From assembly GCF_041240605.1 (NCBI RefSeq), contig NZ_CP162487.1, positions 3,107,001-3,171,000 of the forward strand: a stretch of DNA of 64,000 nucleotides. The letters are read 5' to 3'. Made by a program: the position numbers and the translations under genes. This DNA is from Xanthomonas sp. DAR 80977 (GTDB lineage: Bacteria; Pseudomonadota; Gammaproteobacteria; Xanthomonadales; Xanthomonadaceae). How positions within the stretch are numbered: position 1 is the first letter of the stretch; each line of letters starts with the position of its first letter. Positions 26,562 through 38,214 of this stretch are shown piece after piece. The notes under the pieces are model-generated. The model searched no databases and was not told where the DNA came from. It worked only from the letters and a program-made list of their open reading frames with translations.

Positions 26562-27887
26562 CTAGCGCCGTTGCCACTCCTCTTCCTCGCGCGGCGGCAG
26601 CAGCGCGCGGATCGGCGCGCCGTCGGCGCTGGCGGCCAGGCGTTCGGCCTCGGTGATCGGGATGTCCACCTGCAGCAGCCAGCCGTCCTCGTCGGCCTGC
26701 TCGCCGCGGATCACCTGCAACTGGTGCAGCTGCGAGCGCAGCCGGCCGGCGCTGGGCGGCAGGCGCAGGCTGCCCTGCACGTGCTGCAGCCCCAGGCGCT
26801 GGCCGATCACGCCCTGCAGCAGGTCAAGGCCGCGTTCGTCGCGTGCCGAGATCCAGACCCGCTCGCGGCGCGCCTCGTCGGGCACGCCGTCCTGCGCATC
26901 GTGGCGCACCTCGGCGCCCTCGATGCGGTCGATCTTGTTGAACACCAGCAGCTGCGGCAGATCGCCGGCGCCGACCGCGTGCAGCACCTCGTCGACCTGG
27001 GCGATGCGCTCCTCGCGCAACGGGTCGGCGGCATCGACCACGTGCAGCAGGAAATCGGCCTCGCGCGCCTCGGACAGGGTCGAGCGGAACGCGGCGACCA
27101 GTTCGTGCGGCAGGTTGCGCACGAAGCCGACGGTGTCGGCCAGCATCGCATTGCCGCCGGGCAGCGCGATGCGGCGCACGGTCGGATCCAGCGTCGCGAA
27201 CAGCTGGTCGGCGGCGTAGGCCTCGGCACCGGTCAGCGCGTTGAACAGGGTCGACTTGCCGGCATTGGTGTAGCCGACCACCGCGATCCGCGGCAGTTCG
27301 CTGCGCACCCGCGCGCGGCGCATCTGGGTGTGCTGCACCTCGACCTTCTCCAGCCGCTTCTGCAGCTGCTCGACCCGCTTCTGCAGCAGCCGGCGGTCGG
27401 TTTCCAGCTGGGTTTCGCCGGGGCCGCGCAGGCCGATCGAACCGCCGCGCTGGCGCTCCAGGTGGGTCCAGCCGCGCACCAGCCGCGTGGCCATGTGCCG
27501 CAGCTGCGCCAGCTCGACCTGCAGCTTGCCTTCGTGGCTGCGCGCGCGTTGCGCGAAGATGTCCAGGATCAGCCCGGTGCGGTCGATCACCCGCCGCTCC
27601 AGGTACTTCTCCAGGTTGCGCTCCTGGCCCGGGCTGAGCGCATGGTTGACCAGGATCAGGTCGGCGCCGCTGGCGTCCGCCGCGGCCTTGACCTCTTCCA
27701 GCTTGCCGCTGCCGATCAGCGTCGACGGACTCGGCTTGTCGATGCGCGCGGTCAGCGTGGCGGCGATGCTGGCGCCGGCGGAGCGCGCCAGGTCGGCGAA
27801 CTCCTCCAGCACGTCGTCCTCCAACGGTCCCCCGGCATAGGGCTGGATCAGCAGTGCATGCTCGCCGCGGCGGGAACGATCAAACAC
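26562..27887 (-). CDS. hflX: Ribosome-associated GTPase HflX
   Basis: The product is 441 aa. The N-terminal HflX domain (LIGSGKLEEVK, VNHALSPGQERNLE) and glycine-rich GGSIGLRGPGETQLETDRR are followed by a coiled coil. The G domain has G1 GYTNAGKSTLFN, the switch region LFATLDPTVRR, G3 DTVGFVRNLPHELV, G4 NKIDR and G5 SARDERG. HflX splits stalled ribosomes, notably in heat stress. It starts 27 bp after hfq, the conserved hfq-hflX couple. Confidence 0.97.
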   Translation of the reverse strand: MFDRSRRGEHALLIQPYAGGPLEDDVLEEFADLARSAGASIAATLTARIDKPSPSTLIGSGKLEEVKAAADASGADLILVNHALSPGQERNLEKYLERRVIDRTGLILDIFAQRARSHEGKLQVELAQLRHMATRLVRGWTHLERQRGGSIGLRGPGETQLETDRRLLQKRVEQLQKRLEKVEVQHTQMRRARVRSELPRIAVVGYTNAGKSTLFNALTGAEAYAADQLFATLDPTVRRIALPGGNAMLADTVGFVRNLPHELVAAFRSTLSEAREADFLLHVVDAADPLREERIAQVDEVLHAVGAGDLPQLLVFNKIDRIEGAEVRHDAQDGVPDEARRERVWISARDERGLDLLQGVIGQRLGLQHVQGSLRLPPSAGRLRSQLHQLQVIRGEQADEDGWLLQVDIPITEAERLAASADGAPIRALLPPREEEEWQRR

Positions 27888-27913
27888 CCGCGGCTCCGGT
27901 CTTCAACAGCGTC

Positions 27914-28189
27914 CTACTCGGCTTCGTCATCGCCCGCACTACCACCCTCGTTCTGCTGCACATAGCCACCGCCCGGTCCGACGCGCACGTTGCGCGCGGG
28001 CACCACGGTGGAAATGGCGTGTTTGTAGACCATCTGGCTCACGGTGTTGCGCAACAGCACCACGAATTGGTCGAAGGACTCGATGGTACCCTGCAGCTTG
28101 ATGCCGTTGACCAGGTACACCGACACCGGCACCCGTTCGCGACGCAGCGCGTTCAGGAAAGGATCCTGTAAGGATTGCCCCTTGGACAT
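27914..28189 (-). CDS. hfq: RNA chaperone Hfq
   Basis: The product is 91 aa. It has the full Sm fold: [27 protein letters not shown] (Sm1, with the RNA-binding Gln and rim Arg residues) and [11 protein letters not shown] (Sm2). Hfq hexamers pair small RNAs with mRNAs. The C-terminal tail is short, acidic and Gly-rich ([21 protein letters not shown]). It is flanked by miaA and hflX as in most gammaproteobacteria. Confidence 0.98.
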   Translation of the reverse strand: MSKGQSLQDPFLNALRRERVPVSVYLVNGIKLQGTIESFDQFVVLLRNTVSQMVYKHAISTVVPARNVRVGPGGGYVQQNEGGSAGDDEAE

Positions 28190-28308
28190 GCTTCACTCCC
28201 GTTTATTGTTTTTATGTGCCCGGGACGGCACTGCAGCTCCCCTGCCGTGGCCCGGACCGTCGATGTTACACAACCGCGGGCACTAGCACAGCGCGGCGTG
28301 TAGCCAAA

Positions 28309-29259
28309 TCAGCCAAGAAAGTCCGCCACTGCCACATCCAGGCGTGCGCCGTCGCATTCGGGGTCGAACCAGCGCGCGTCCAGCTCCCCGCGCAGCCAGG
28401 TCAGCTGGCGCTTGGCCAGCTGGCGGGTGGCGGCGATGGCGCGCTCGCGGAACGTGGCCGCATCGCTGGCGCCGTCCAGGTGTTCCCAGGCCTGGCGGTA
28501 GCCGACCGCGCGCACCGCCGGCAGCTCCAGCGGCTGCGCCACCTGGCGCAGCGCCGGCAGCGCGCGCAGCGCCCGCACCTCGTCGAGGAAGCCCTGCGCC
28601 AGCATCGCGTCGAAGCGCAGTTCGATGCGACGGTGCAGCAGGGCACGCGCGGCCGGCGCCAGCACCAGCTTGAGCACCCGCAGCGGCAGCCGCGGCGGCG
28701 CGGGCTGCGCCTGCCAGGCGCTGATCGGGCGGCCGCTGAGCTCGAACACCTCCAGCGCGCGCTGGATGCGCTGCGCATCGCCGGGCCGGATCCGCCGCGC
28801 GGCCAGCGGATCGACCCGCTGCAGCTGCGCGTGCAGCGCCGCCCAGCCTTCGGCCTGTGCGCGCGCGGCCAGCGCCGCGCGCAGCTGCGGATCGGCCGGC
28901 GGCATCGGCGCCAGGCCTTCCAGCAGCGCCTGGAAATACAGCCCGGTGCCGCCGGCCAGGATCGGCAGGCGGCCGCGGGCGACGATCGCATCCAGCGCGG
29001 CGCGCGCGTCCACCGCGAACTCGGCGGCCGAATAGGGTTGCCACGGATCGCGCAGGTCCAGCAGATGGTGCGGCACCCGCGCCAGCTGCGCGGCGTCGGG
29101 CTTGGCCGCGCCGATGTTCAATCCGCGGTAGACCAGGGCCGAATCCACGCTGACGATCTCGCCGCCGTGGCGCTCGGCCAGGGCGATCGCCGCGGCGGTC
29201 TTGCCCGACGCGGTCGGCCCCATCAGCGCGATCGCGCGCGGGCGCGCGTCGGCCGCCAT
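28309..29259 (-). CDS. miaA: tRNA dimethylallyltransferase MiaA
   Basis: The product is 316 aa from the ATG at 29259; a GTG three bases earlier is also possible. The P-loop is MGPTASGKT, followed by [19 protein letters not shown] and PHHLLDL, all typical. Later motifs are [16 protein letters not shown] and [11 protein letters not shown]. The enzyme puts the dimethylallyl group on A37 of tRNAs reading UNN codons. The start overlaps the folP stop (TGATG), so translation is likely coupled. Confidence 0.96.
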   Translation of the reverse strand: MAADARPRAIALMGPTASGKTAAAIALAERHGGEIVSVDSALVYRGLNIGAAKPDAAQLARVPHHLLDLRDPWQPYSAAEFAVDARAALDAIVARGRLPILAGGTGLYFQALLEGLAPMPPADPQLRAALAARAQAEGWAALHAQLQRVDPLAARRIRPGDAQRIQRALEVFELSGRPISAWQAQPAPPRLPLRVLKLVLAPAARALLHRRIELRFDAMLAQGFLDEVRALRALPALRQVAQPLELPAVRAVGYRQAWEHLDGASDAATFRERAIAATRQLAKRQLTWLRGELDARWFDPECDGARLDVAVADFLG

Positions 29260-30158
29260 CACTCCTCGTCCGGCCAGCGGATCGCGGCGGGTGCGGCGCC
29301 GCTGCGCGGCAGCGGCACCGCCGCCAGCGCCTGCCAGACCTTCAGCGCGTCCACCGTGGCGGCGACATCGTGCACGCGCAGCAGCAGCGCGCCGCGCTGC
29401 GCCGCCAGCAGGTGCGCCGCCACCGAGCCGGCCACCCGTTGCTCCGGCGCGGTGCGTCCGGTCAGCTCGCCGATGCTGCGCTTGCGCGACAGCCCTGCCA
29501 GCACCGGCACGCCGAGTTCGACCAGCCGCGACAGCTGCGCCAGCAACTGCAGGTTGTCGGCGGTGCCCTTGCCGAAGCCGAAGCCGGGGTCGACCAGCAG
29601 CCGGCGCTTGTCGATGCCGGCCATTTCCGCGGCGAAGATGCGCTCGGCCAGGAACCGGTGCACCTCGCCGACCACGTCGTCGTAGTGCGGCGCGCTGCCC
29701 GCGGCGTAGGCGTCGTCGGGCATGTGCATCAGCACCACCGGCACGCGCAGCTGCGCCGCCGCGTCCAGCGCGCCGGGCCGGCGCAAGGCCTGGATGTCGT
29801 TGATCATGCCGGCGCCGGCGGCGACCGCCGCGCGCATCACCTCCGGCTTGAAGGTGTCCACGCTCAGCGGCAACGCGGTCTGCGCCGCCAGCCGCTCGAT
29901 CACCGGGACGACCCGGCGCAGTTCCTCCTCCACCGGCACCGGGGTGGCGCCCGGGCGGGTCGATTCGCCGCCGATGTCGAGCAGGTCGGCGCCTTCCTCG
30001 GCCAGGCGCAGGCCGTGCGCCACCGCCGCCTCCACCGTCGCATGCGCGCCGCCGTCGGAAAACGAATCGGGGGTGACGTTGACGATGCCCATCACCCGCG
30101 GACGATCCAGCAGCAGGCGGCGGCCGCCGCAGTCCAGGCTCGGCGAGGTCTCGAACAT
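29259..30158 (-). CDS. folP: Dihydropteroate synthase
   Basis: The product is 299 aa. The start at 30158 has GGGAGC before it; the open frame runs far upstream through ftsH in another frame and is not used. The motifs are [47 protein letters not shown] and [13 protein letters not shown] with GLSRKRSIG. It condenses pABA with the pterin pyrophosphate in folate synthesis and is the sulfonamide target. The C-terminus is some 20 residues longer than in E. coli. It follows ftsH and precedes miaA, in line with related genomes. Confidence 0.97.
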   Translation of the reverse strand: MFETSPSLDCGGRRLLLDRPRVMGIVNVTPDSFSDGGAHATVEAAVAHGLRLAEEGADLLDIGGESTRPGATPVPVEEELRRVVPVIERLAAQTALPLSVDTFKPEVMRAAVAAGAGMINDIQALRRPGALDAAAQLRVPVVLMHMPDDAYAAGSAPHYDDVVGEVHRFLAERIFAAEMAGIDKRRLLVDPGFGFGKGTADNLQLLAQLSRLVELGVPVLAGLSRKRSIGELTGRTAPEQRVAGSVAAHLLAAQRGALLLRVHDVAATVDALKVWQALAAVPLPRSGAAPAAIRWPDEE

Positions 30159-30493
30159 CAGCGGTGCTCCCGAGGGTTGCCGCAGTACACGGACAGGCTG
30201 CACACGCGGCTGGTCGCGATCCGCGCGGCGACGCGGCGCGTCAGGGCGGCGGCTGCGTTCGCAACCGGCGGCAGCGAGGGACAGGCGGGCGATGGCATGG
30301 GCGGCGGGCCGTGGCGATGGGCGGCCATTGTCGCGCAGTCGGCATGCGCGCGACGACCCGGCAGCGGCATGCGCCCGGGATCGGAACATTGCCTTCGCCG
30401 ATGCGGCCGACGGCCGAGCGGCGCGGCGCACCGGCAACAAAAAAGCCAGGGATCGCTCCCTGGCCTTGTTTGTGGCGGACCCGAGCGTGCCGC
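30159..30493. other. Intergenic region with ftsH terminator
   Basis: The 335 bp between ftsH and folP contain no supported gene, only the hairpin terminator at 30436. folP therefore probably has its own promoter here. Confidence 0.5.
30436..30468 (-). terminator. Rho-independent terminator of ftsH
   Basis: On the minus strand GCCAGGGA-GCGA-TCCCTGGC is followed by TTTTTTG, 25 bp after the ftsH stop codon. Confidence 0.85.
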
Positions 30494-32428
<1,935 letters not shown>

Positions 32429-32487
32429 CCTCATTGGCTCCGGTGTCCCTTCAACTCTTTCTCTATGCGTGATGCGACGGGTTCAGC

Positions 32488-33120
32488 TTACTTGATCTGG
32501 GCGCGCTTGCCCTGCCCGAGGGCGTAGACCTCCGGCGAGCGCTTGCGCGATGCAGCCGGTTTGCGGATCGACACCTTCTCATAGCGGCGGCGCATCTCGC
32601 GGATGTAGTCGTCGGACCCGACGCCCTGGAACAGCTTGATCAGGAACGCCCCGCCCGGCTTCAGGTGGGTATCGGCGAACGCCATCGCCAATTCGGCCAG
32701 ATGCATCATCCGCGGCTGGTCGACCGCATCCATGCCGCTTTTATTGGGGGCCATATCCGACAGCACAAGGTCTACCGGGTTGCCGCCCAGCATTTCCTCG
32801 AACTGCGATAGCACCGCGTCTTCCCTGAAGTCGCCGTGAAGGAACTCCACGCCGGCCAGCGGCGGCATCTCCAGGATGTCCAGCGCCAGCACCCGGCCGC
32901 GCTCGCCCAGCGACTTGCGCACCTGCTGCGACCAGCCGCCCGGCGCGGCGCCGAGATCGACCACCAGCATGTCCGGCTTGAGCAGCTTGTCGCGCTGCAG
33001 CAGCTCTTCCAGCTTGTAGGCGGCACGCGAACGCATGCCTTCGGCCTGGGCCTTCTTCACGAAGGGGTCGGCGAAATGTTCGCGGAGCCAGCGTTGGCTG
33101 CTTTTGCTGCGGGTTGCCAT
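32488..33120 (-). CDS. rlmE: 23S rRNA (uridine-2'-O-)-methyltransferase RlmE
   Basis: The product is 210 aa. The start at 33120 (MATRSKSSQRWLREHFADPF) matches the family; the frame extends upstream over the opposite yhbY gene and is ignored there. It has the RrmJ fold: SAM-binding VVDLGAAPGGWSQ, then VLSDMAPNKSGMDAVDQ and GGAFLIKLFQG, supplying the K-D-K-E catalytic set. It methylates U2552 of 23S rRNA in the 50S subunit. It is divergent from yhbY, as in E. coli. Confidence 0.96.
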   Translation of the reverse strand: MATRSKSSQRWLREHFADPFVKKAQAEGMRSRAAYKLEELLQRDKLLKPDMLVVDLGAAPGGWSQQVRKSLGERGRVLALDILEMPPLAGVEFLHGDFREDAVLSQFEEMLGGNPVDLVLSDMAPNKSGMDAVDQPRMMHLAELAMAFADTHLKPGGAFLIKLFQGVGSDDYIREMRRRYEKVSIRKPAASRKRSPEVYALGQGKRAQIK

Positions 33121-33186
33121 GGGATCGCGGTCGTGGTGGGCGGCCATGATACCCTGATCGCCCTTGGCAACCCCGTTCCCGCCTGC

Positions 33187-33492
33187 ATGTCGATCAGCCT
33201 GACCCCGTCCCAGAACCGCTTCCTGCGCGGCCTGGCGCACGACCTCAAACCCCTGCTGCAGATCGGCGGCAAGGGCATCACGCCGGCCTTCCTGGCCGAA
33301 CTGGACGAGGTGCTGGAGCGCCACGAGCTGGTCAAGGTGAAGGTCGGCGGCGACGACCGCGAGGCCCGCGACGCGAGCATCGCCAGCCTGGTCGAGCAAT
33401 CGCACAGCGTGCTGGTGCAGCGGATCGGCCATACCGCGATCCTGTACCGCCCGGCCAAGGAAGACCGCCAGATCGTGCTGCCGCGCGGCTGA
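33187..33492 (+). CDS. yhbY: Ribosome-associated CRM-domain protein YhbY
   Basis: The product is 101 aa. It carries the CRM RNA-binding motif: SQNRFLRGLAHDLKPLLQIGGKG with the GxxG-type loop, then LERHELVKVKVGGDDREARDA and IGHTAILYRPAKE. The family binds pre-50S particles. The start MSISLTPSQNRFLRG is used; the frame is open upstream over rlmE. It is divergent from rlmE with 66 bp between starts and is followed after 19 bp by a Mth938-like gene, probably an operon. Confidence 0.93.
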   Translation: MSISLTPSQNRFLRGLAHDLKPLLQIGGKGITPAFLAELDEVLERHELVKVKVGGDDREARDASIASLVEQSHSVLVQRIGHTAILYRPAKEDRQIVLPRG

Positions 33493-33511
33493 TCCGCTTC
33501 CCGGTGACCTC

Positions 33512-33886
33512 ATGCAGCTGACCCAGGACCTGCCCGACTACGCCTACACCCTGCGCATGGCCGACGGCCGCCAGGCCAAGGTGAACGATCGCCTGCTGAC
33601 CCGCAGCTTCATCCTCGCCCCGGACACCCTGGTCGAGCAGTGGGACGCCCCGGCCGCGGCCGAGCTGCAGCCGCAGCAACTGCAGCCGCTGCTGGAGCTG
33701 AACCCGGCGCTGGTGATCCTGGGCACCGGCGAGCGCCAGGTGTTCCCGCCCGCCGCCGCGCTGGCGCTGTTCCTGACCCGCGGCATCGGCATCGAAGTGA
33801 TGAACAACGCCGCCGCGGCGCGCACCTACAACGTGCTGGCCGCCGAAGGCCGGCGCGTGGCGGTCGGATTCCTGCTCGAAGGCTGA
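33512..33886 (+). CDS. Mth938-like (AAMDC/COG3737) protein
   Basis: The product is 124 aa. It matches the Mth938 domain: RLLTRSFILAPDTLVEQWD, LLELNPALVILGTGERQVFP and GIGIEVMNNAAAARTYNVLAAEGRRVAVGFLLEG. The domain is widespread, also in respiratory-complex assembly proteins of the NDUFAF3 type, but its biochemical role is not settled. It follows yhbY at 19 bp and is likely cotranscribed with it. Confidence 0.88.
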   Translation: MQLTQDLPDYAYTLRMADGRQAKVNDRLLTRSFILAPDTLVEQWDAPAAAELQPQQLQPLLELNPALVILGTGERQVFPPAAALALFLTRGIGIEVMNNAAAARTYNVLAAEGRRVAVGFLLEG

Positions 33887-34029
33887 GCCTGGCACCGCAC
33901 GGCGCGGTGTCCGATCTACACGTTCCCCCGCCACGCTTTTTTGCAGGAGCGGCTTCAGCCGCGACCGACCATCACAGGTAATGCCCGGTCGCGGCTGAAG
34001 CCGCTCCTACAAAAGCAAAGGCGGGCAAC
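33887..34029. other. Start of a repeat-only intergenic region
   Basis: No gene lies between 33887 and the nlpD stop at 34681. This first part holds the REP-like hairpin; the rest is the 149-bp tandem array described separately. Confidence 0.6.
33945..34008. repeat. REP-like perfect inverted repeat
   Basis: The 23-bp arms (left AGGAGCGGCTTCAGCCGCGA plus CCG, right its exact complement) flank an 18-bp loop. It is the same family as 26419 and 47648. Confidence 0.85.
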
Positions 34030-34729
34030 TGAGCGCCCGGCGCGCTGCGCCGGGCCGGGGATCCGCCCGATCGATGACGTGCCGGTTATTTGCTGGGCAG
34101 GTACAGCAATGGGTCGACCGGTTTGCCGTTGTCGTGGGCGAAGCGGCGCCGCTTGCGGTCCACCGGACCGCGCGCCGCTGAGCGCCCGGCGCGCTGCGCC
34201 GGGCCGCGGATCCACCCATCGATGACGTGCCGGTTATTTGCTGGGCAGATACAGCAATGGATCGACCGGTTTGCCGTTGTCGTGGGCGAAGCGGCGCCGC
34301 TTGCGGTCCACCGGACCGCGCGCCGCTGAGCGCCCGGCGCGCTGCGCCGGGCCGGGGATCCGCCCGATCGATGACGTGCCGGTTATTTGCTGGATAGGTA
34401 CAGCAATGGATCGACCGGTTTGCCGTTGTCGTGGGCGAAGCGGCGCCGCTTGCGGTCCACCGGACCGCGCGTCGCTGAGCGCCCGGCGCGCTGCGCCGGG
34501 CCGGGGATCCGCCCGATCGATGACGTGCCGGTTATTTGCTGGATAGGTACAGCAATGGATCGACCGGTTTGCCGTTGTCGTGGGCGAAGCGGCGCCGCTT
34601 GCGGTCCACCGGACCGCGCGCCGCTGAGCGCCCGGCGCGCTGCGCCGGGCCGGGGATCCGCCCGATCGATGACGTGCCGGTTATTTGCTGGGCAGGTACA
34701 GCAATGGGTCGACCGGTTTGCCGTTGTAG
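34030..34729. repeat. 149-bp tandem array duplicating the nlpD 3' end
   Basis: About 4.7 units with period 149 bp (one is 148). TTATTTGCTGG, the nlpD stop region on the minus strand, recurs at 34086, 34234, 34383, 34532 and in the gene itself at 34681. Each unit carries roughly the last 16 nlpD codons (NGKPVDPLLYLPSK) and then a GCCCGGCGC/GCGCCGGGC hairpin. Upstream of the shared codons the copies diverge from nlpD and agree with each other. The copies are nearly identical, so the amplification is recent or homogenised. Confidence 0.95.
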
Positions 34730-35469
34730 CGGATCTCGAAGTGCAGCATGTCGCGCGCGGCGCCGCTGCGGCCCATCTCGGCGATCTGCTCGCCGGCCTT
34801 CACGTTCTGGCCTTCGTTGACCAGGCGCTTGCGGTTGTGGCCGTAGGCCGACAGCCATTGTTCGTTGTGCTTGATGATGATCAGCTCGCCGTAGCCGACC
34901 AGGCCGGCGCCCGAGTACACCACCACGCCATCGGCGGCCGCGCGCACCGCCTGGCCGCTGCTGCCGGCGATGTCCACGCCCTGCTTGGTGGTCTCGCCGG
35001 CGACGAAGCGGCTGACCACGGCGCCGTCGGCCGGCCAGCGCCAGCTGAAGCCGCTGCTGACCGGGGTCGGCGCCGCCGCGGCCGGCGGACGCACTGCCGT
35101 TCCCGACGCGGTCGGCGGCGGCACCACGGCGCTGCCGGGCCGCGCCGCGACCGTGCCGCCGCCCGGCGGATACAGCTTCAGCGACTGCCCGGGGTAGATC
35201 GTGTACGGCGGCGGCAGCCGGTTCCAGGCGGCCAGGTCCTGCGGCGCGATGTTGTTGGCGCGGGCGATCGCATACAGCGTGTCGCCACGGCGCACGGTGG
35301 CGCTGACTCCGGGCTTGGGCACCGACGGGCGCGGCGCCGCCGCGCTGGATTTGCCGGGCGCACCGGAGGTGCGCACCACGGTGGCGCTGCTGCATGCCCC
35401 CAGGCCGATCGCCACCAGCAAGCACACGCTGCCACGCAGGCCGTTACGCACCACCCGATCGACGCTCAT
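34681..35469 (-). CDS. nlpD: NlpD/EnvC-type murein hydrolase activator lipoprotein
   Basis: The product is 262 aa. The lipobox GLGAC places the lipidated Cys at residue 26. A LysM domain covers about 58-100 (VRRGDTLYAIARANNI), then a Pro/Ala-rich linker and a C-terminal M23 LytM domain (SWRWPADGAVVSRF, KQGVDIAG, AYGHN, LHFEIRYNGKPVDP). The first zinc-ligand His of active M23 enzymes is replaced (Gln in KQGVDIAG), so it is probably an amidase activator and not itself a hydrolase. The start ATGA overlaps the yqaA stop. The operon surE-pcm-yqaA-nlpD is the known arrangement upstream of rpoS in gammaproteobacteria. The 3' end is amplified in the DNA behind the gene. Confidence 0.93.
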   Translation of the reverse strand: MSVDRVVRNGLRGSVCLLVAIGLGACSSATVVRTSGAPGKSSAAAPRPSVPKPGVSATVRRGDTLYAIARANNIAPQDLAAWNRLPPPYTIYPGQSLKLYPPGGGTVAARPGSAVVPPPTASGTAVRPPAAAAPTPVSSGFSWRWPADGAVVSRFVAGETTKQGVDIAGSSGQAVRAAADGVVVYSGAGLVGYGELIIIKHNEQWLSAYGHNRKRLVNEGQNVKAGEQIAEMGRSGAARDMLHFEIRYNGKPVDPLLYLPSK

Positions 35470-36080
35470 CCGTACTTCGCTCTCCATATGACCCACACCA
35501 CCAGCAGCGCCAGGATCGCCATCGCGACCCAACCGAGCGGTTCGATCCAGCGGCGCAACGCGGCTTCCGCGCGCGGCCCGCCCAGGCGGATCGCACCGGC
35601 CACCAGATACACGCGCTTGCCACGGCCGACCAGCATGCTCGCCAGGAACGGTAGCAGCGGGATTCCCACGATGCCTGAGGCCCAGGTAAATATCTTCAGC
35701 GGGATCGGGGTGAAACCGGCCAGTACCAGCAGCCAGAACGCACGCCACGGCGACTCGGCCACCACCTCGCGCAGGTGGCTGACCTGCGCGTCGATCTTCT
35801 GCGTCCAGCCCAGCCATTCGATCAGCGGCTGCACCGCGGCGAAGGCGAAATGGCCGAGCATGTAGCCGACCAGCGCGCCGGCCAGCGATCCCATCAGGCT
35901 CAGCGTGGCGAACCACAGCGCGCGCCGCGGCTGCGCCAGCGACATCGGCGCCAGCATCACTTCCGGCGGCACCGGGAACACGATCGCCTCGGCGAAGCTG
36001 AGCCCGGCCAGGAACGTCGGCGCGCGGCGGTGGCGCGACCAGGCGATGGCGCGTTCGTACAACGGCCCGAATATCTTCAT
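35466..36080 (-). CDS. yqaA: YqaA-family (DedA/SNARE-associated) membrane protein
   Basis: The product is 204 aa with four or five hydrophobic segments. The FAEAIVFPVPPEVML and VLAGFTPIPLKIFTWASGIVGIP motifs, with the re-entrant-loop proline and glycine pattern, match the VTT/SNARE-associated family. DedA-type proteins act as lipid flippases or support membrane homeostasis; the YqaA branch itself is not well characterised. The stop overlaps the nlpD start by 4 nt. Confidence 0.88.
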   Translation of the reverse strand: MKIFGPLYERAIAWSRHRRAPTFLAGLSFAEAIVFPVPPEVMLAPMSLAQPRRALWFATLSLMGSLAGALVGYMLGHFAFAAVQPLIEWLGWTQKIDAQVSHLREVVAESPWRAFWLLVLAGFTPIPLKIFTWASGIVGIPLLPFLASMLVGRGKRVYLVAGAIRLGGPRAEAALRRWIEPLGWVAMAILALLVVWVIWRAKYG

Positions 36081-36114
36081 GCAACCCAGCTCCGGTGACT
36101 CAATCGAGGGTGAT

Positions 36115-36792
36115 TCAATCCAGCATGCCCGACAGCAGCGGGACGAAGGTCACCGGCGCCAGAATGTCCTGTTCGATCCTGCCGTCGGCATCGCGGCGCA
36201 GGCGCACCAGCGATTGCGACGAGGGACCGCCGACCGGCGCCACCAGGCAGCCGCCCGGCGCCAGCTGCTCGACCAGCGCATCGACCAGCGCCGGCGCCGC
36301 GGCGGTGACCACGATCGCATCGTAGGGGCCGTGCTCGGCCCAGCCGATGCGGCCGTCGTCGTGCTTGCTGCGCACGTTCATGCCGAGCTGGCGCAAGCGC
36401 TTGCGCGCCTGCCGCAGCAGGTCGCCGATGCGTTCCACGGTATAGACCTCCAGCCCCAGCGCGGCCAGGATCGCGGCCTGGTAGCCGGAGCCGGTGCCCA
36501 CTTCCAGCACCTTCTTCGGCGCCGCCTCGAGCACGGTCTCGGTCATCCGCGCCACCACCCACGGCTGCGAGATGGTCTGGCCGTGGCCGATCGGCAACGC
36601 GGTGTCCTCGTAGGCGCGCGAGGCCAGCGCCTCGTCGATGAACAGGTGCCGCGGCACCGTGCGCACCGCGTTGAGCACGGTTTCGTCGCGGATGCCGGCC
36701 TCGCGCAGGCGCTCGACCAGGCGGTCGCGCACGCGCTGCGAGGTCATGCCGATGCCGATCGCTTCCGGTTGCAGGCGCAGCCGCGGGGTCAT
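36115..36792 (-). CDS. pcm: Protein-L-isoaspartate O-methyltransferase
   Basis: The product is 225 aa. The SAM-binding motif I is [17 protein letters not shown], with the family sequences [15 protein letters not shown] and [22 protein letters not shown]. It repairs isoaspartyl residues in aged proteins. The start at 36792 overlaps the surE stop (ATGA), the conserved surE-pcm couple. The N-terminus is about 15 residues longer than in E. coli. Confidence 0.96.
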   Translation of the reverse strand: MTPRLRLQPEAIGIGMTSQRVRDRLVERLREAGIRDETVLNAVRTVPRHLFIDEALASRAYEDTALPIGHGQTISQPWVVARMTETVLEAAPKKVLEVGTGSGYQAAILAALGLEVYTVERIGDLLRQARKRLRQLGMNVRSKHDDGRIGWAEHGPYDAIVVTAAAPALVDALVEQLAPGGCLVAPVGGPSSQSLVRLRRDADGRIEQDILAPVTFVPLLSGMLD

Positions 36793-37568
36793 GCCGGGTT
36801 GTCCAGCGCGGCGGTGAGCCCGCCGACCCAGCTGGCGACGGTCTCCAGCGCCTGGTAGCGGGTCAGATCGACCTGGATCGGGGTGATCGAGATGAAGCCG
36901 GTACGCACCGCGTGGAAATCGGTGCCGGGGCCGGCGTCCTGCTCGCGGCCGGCCGGGCCGATCCAGTACACGGTGCCGCCGCGCGGATCCGGCTGCGGCA
37001 GGCACGGCTCGGAACGGTGGCGATTGCCGAGCCGGGTGACCTCGAAGCCCTTGAGCTCGCTCCACGGCAGGTCCGGCACGTTGACGTTGAGGATGGTGTC
37101 GGCCGGCAGCGGATCGGCCTTCAGCCGCGCCACGATCTCCACCGCGGCGCGCGCGGCGGTCTGGAAGTGCTTGGGCTCGTGGTTGTGGGTGACCAGCGAC
37201 ACCGCCACCGCCGGCAGGCCCAGGAAGCGCCCTTCCATCGCCGCCGACACCGTGCCGGAATAGATCACGTCGTCGCCCAGGTTGGCCGAGTTGTTGATCC
37301 CGGAAACCACGATGTCCGGTTCGTATTCGAGCATGCCGGTGAGCGCCAGGTGCACGCAGTCGGTCGGCGTGCCGGCGACGCTGCAGGTGTAGTGGTCGAT
37401 GCGCTTGAGCCGGATCGGCAGGTCCAGGGTCAGCGAGTTGCTCGCCCCGGAACGGTCGCGGTCCGGCGCGACCACGGTCACTTCATGGCCCGCGCCGCGC
37501 AGTTGCTCGGCCAGCATGCGGATGCCGGGGGCGTCGACGCCATCGTCGTTGCTCACTAATACGCGCAT
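36789..37568 (-). CDS. surE: 5'-nucleotidase SurE
   Basis: The product is 259 aa. The N-terminal [16 protein letters not shown] contains the metal-binding DD, followed by [16 protein letters not shown] and [27 protein letters not shown], all diagnostic. It removes phosphate from nucleoside monophosphates in stationary phase. The ATG at 37568 is preceded by GAGGAGC. It is divergent from smr with 96 bp between starts, so promoters for both should lie there. Confidence 0.97.
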   Translation of the reverse strand: MRVLVSNDDGVDAPGIRMLAEQLRGAGHEVTVVAPDRDRSGASNSLTLDLPIRLKRIDHYTCSVAGTPTDCVHLALTGMLEYEPDIVVSGINNSANLGDDVIYSGTVSAAMEGRFLGLPAVAVSLVTHNHEPKHFQTAARAAVEIVARLKADPLPADTILNVNVPDLPWSELKGFEVTRLGNRHRSEPCLPQPDPRGGTVYWIGPAGREQDAGPGTDFHAVRTGFISITPIQVDLTRYQALETVASWVGGLTAALDNPA

Positions 37569-37664
37569 GGTGCTCCTCGGAAACCCCGGCATGATACCGG
37601 ATGCATCCTGCCAGGTCGCTGACAGCGCGCTTGCGTGACGGCGTCGGCAGGTTAGGCTGTGCGC

Positions 37665-38198
37665 ATGTCGCAACCCGAAGACGAAGATCCCGCCGCCCTG
37701 TTCCGCGCGGCGATCGGTGCGGTCACGCCGCTCAATGCGACGCCGCCGGCCAACGCCAAGCCGCGGCCGAAGCCGCGCGCGCGCATGGCCGAACGCGACG
37801 ACGCCGAGGCGCAGGGCGAGTTCCAGCGCCTGTTGCGCGACGCCTCGCCGCTGGAGGCCGGCGACGTGGCCAGCTATCGCCGCGAGACCGTGCCGGCGCG
37901 CGTGTTCCAGCGCCTGCGCCGCGGCCAGTTCTCCGCGCAGGACGAACTCGACCTGCACGGCGCCAACGCGGCGCAGGCCGAGGCGCTGTTGCGCCAGTTC
38001 ATCGCCGAGGCGCACGCGCACGAGTACGGCTGCGTGCGCATCGTGCACGGCAAGGGCCTGCAGTCCGGCGGCATCCCGATGCTGAAGAACCTGGTCGATC
38101 GCCTGCTGCGCCAGCGCAACGATGTGCTGGCGTTCCATTCGGCGCCGCCCGCGCAAGGCGGCACCGGGGCGATGCTGGTGCTGCTGGCGCGGCGCTGA
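37665..38198 (+). CDS. Smr domain protein
   Basis: The product is 177 aa. The C-terminal part holds the Smr motif [21 protein letters not shown] with the LDLHG signature, and [21 protein letters not shown] with HGKG. The N-terminal half is charged and disordered ([15 protein letters not shown]). Smr domains are endonucleases related to the MutS2 C-terminus; SmrB-like proteins cut mRNA at collided ribosomes. A GTG two codons upstream is also possible as start. It converges with truD, 16 bp away. Confidence 0.9.
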   Translation: MSQPEDEDPAALFRAAIGAVTPLNATPPANAKPRPKPRARMAERDDAEAQGEFQRLLRDASPLEAGDVASYRRETVPARVFQRLRRGQFSAQDELDLHGANAAQAEALLRQFIAEAHAHEYGCVRIVHGKGLQSGGIPMLKNLVDRLLRQRNDVLAFHSAPPAQGGTGAMLVLLARR

Positions 38199-38214
38199 CG
38201 CCGCGCCACACGAC

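Noticed and set aside
34030..34729. CRISPR-like array
   Set aside because: The spacing is regular, but whole 149-bp units are repeated with no variable spacers and no cas genes are nearby.
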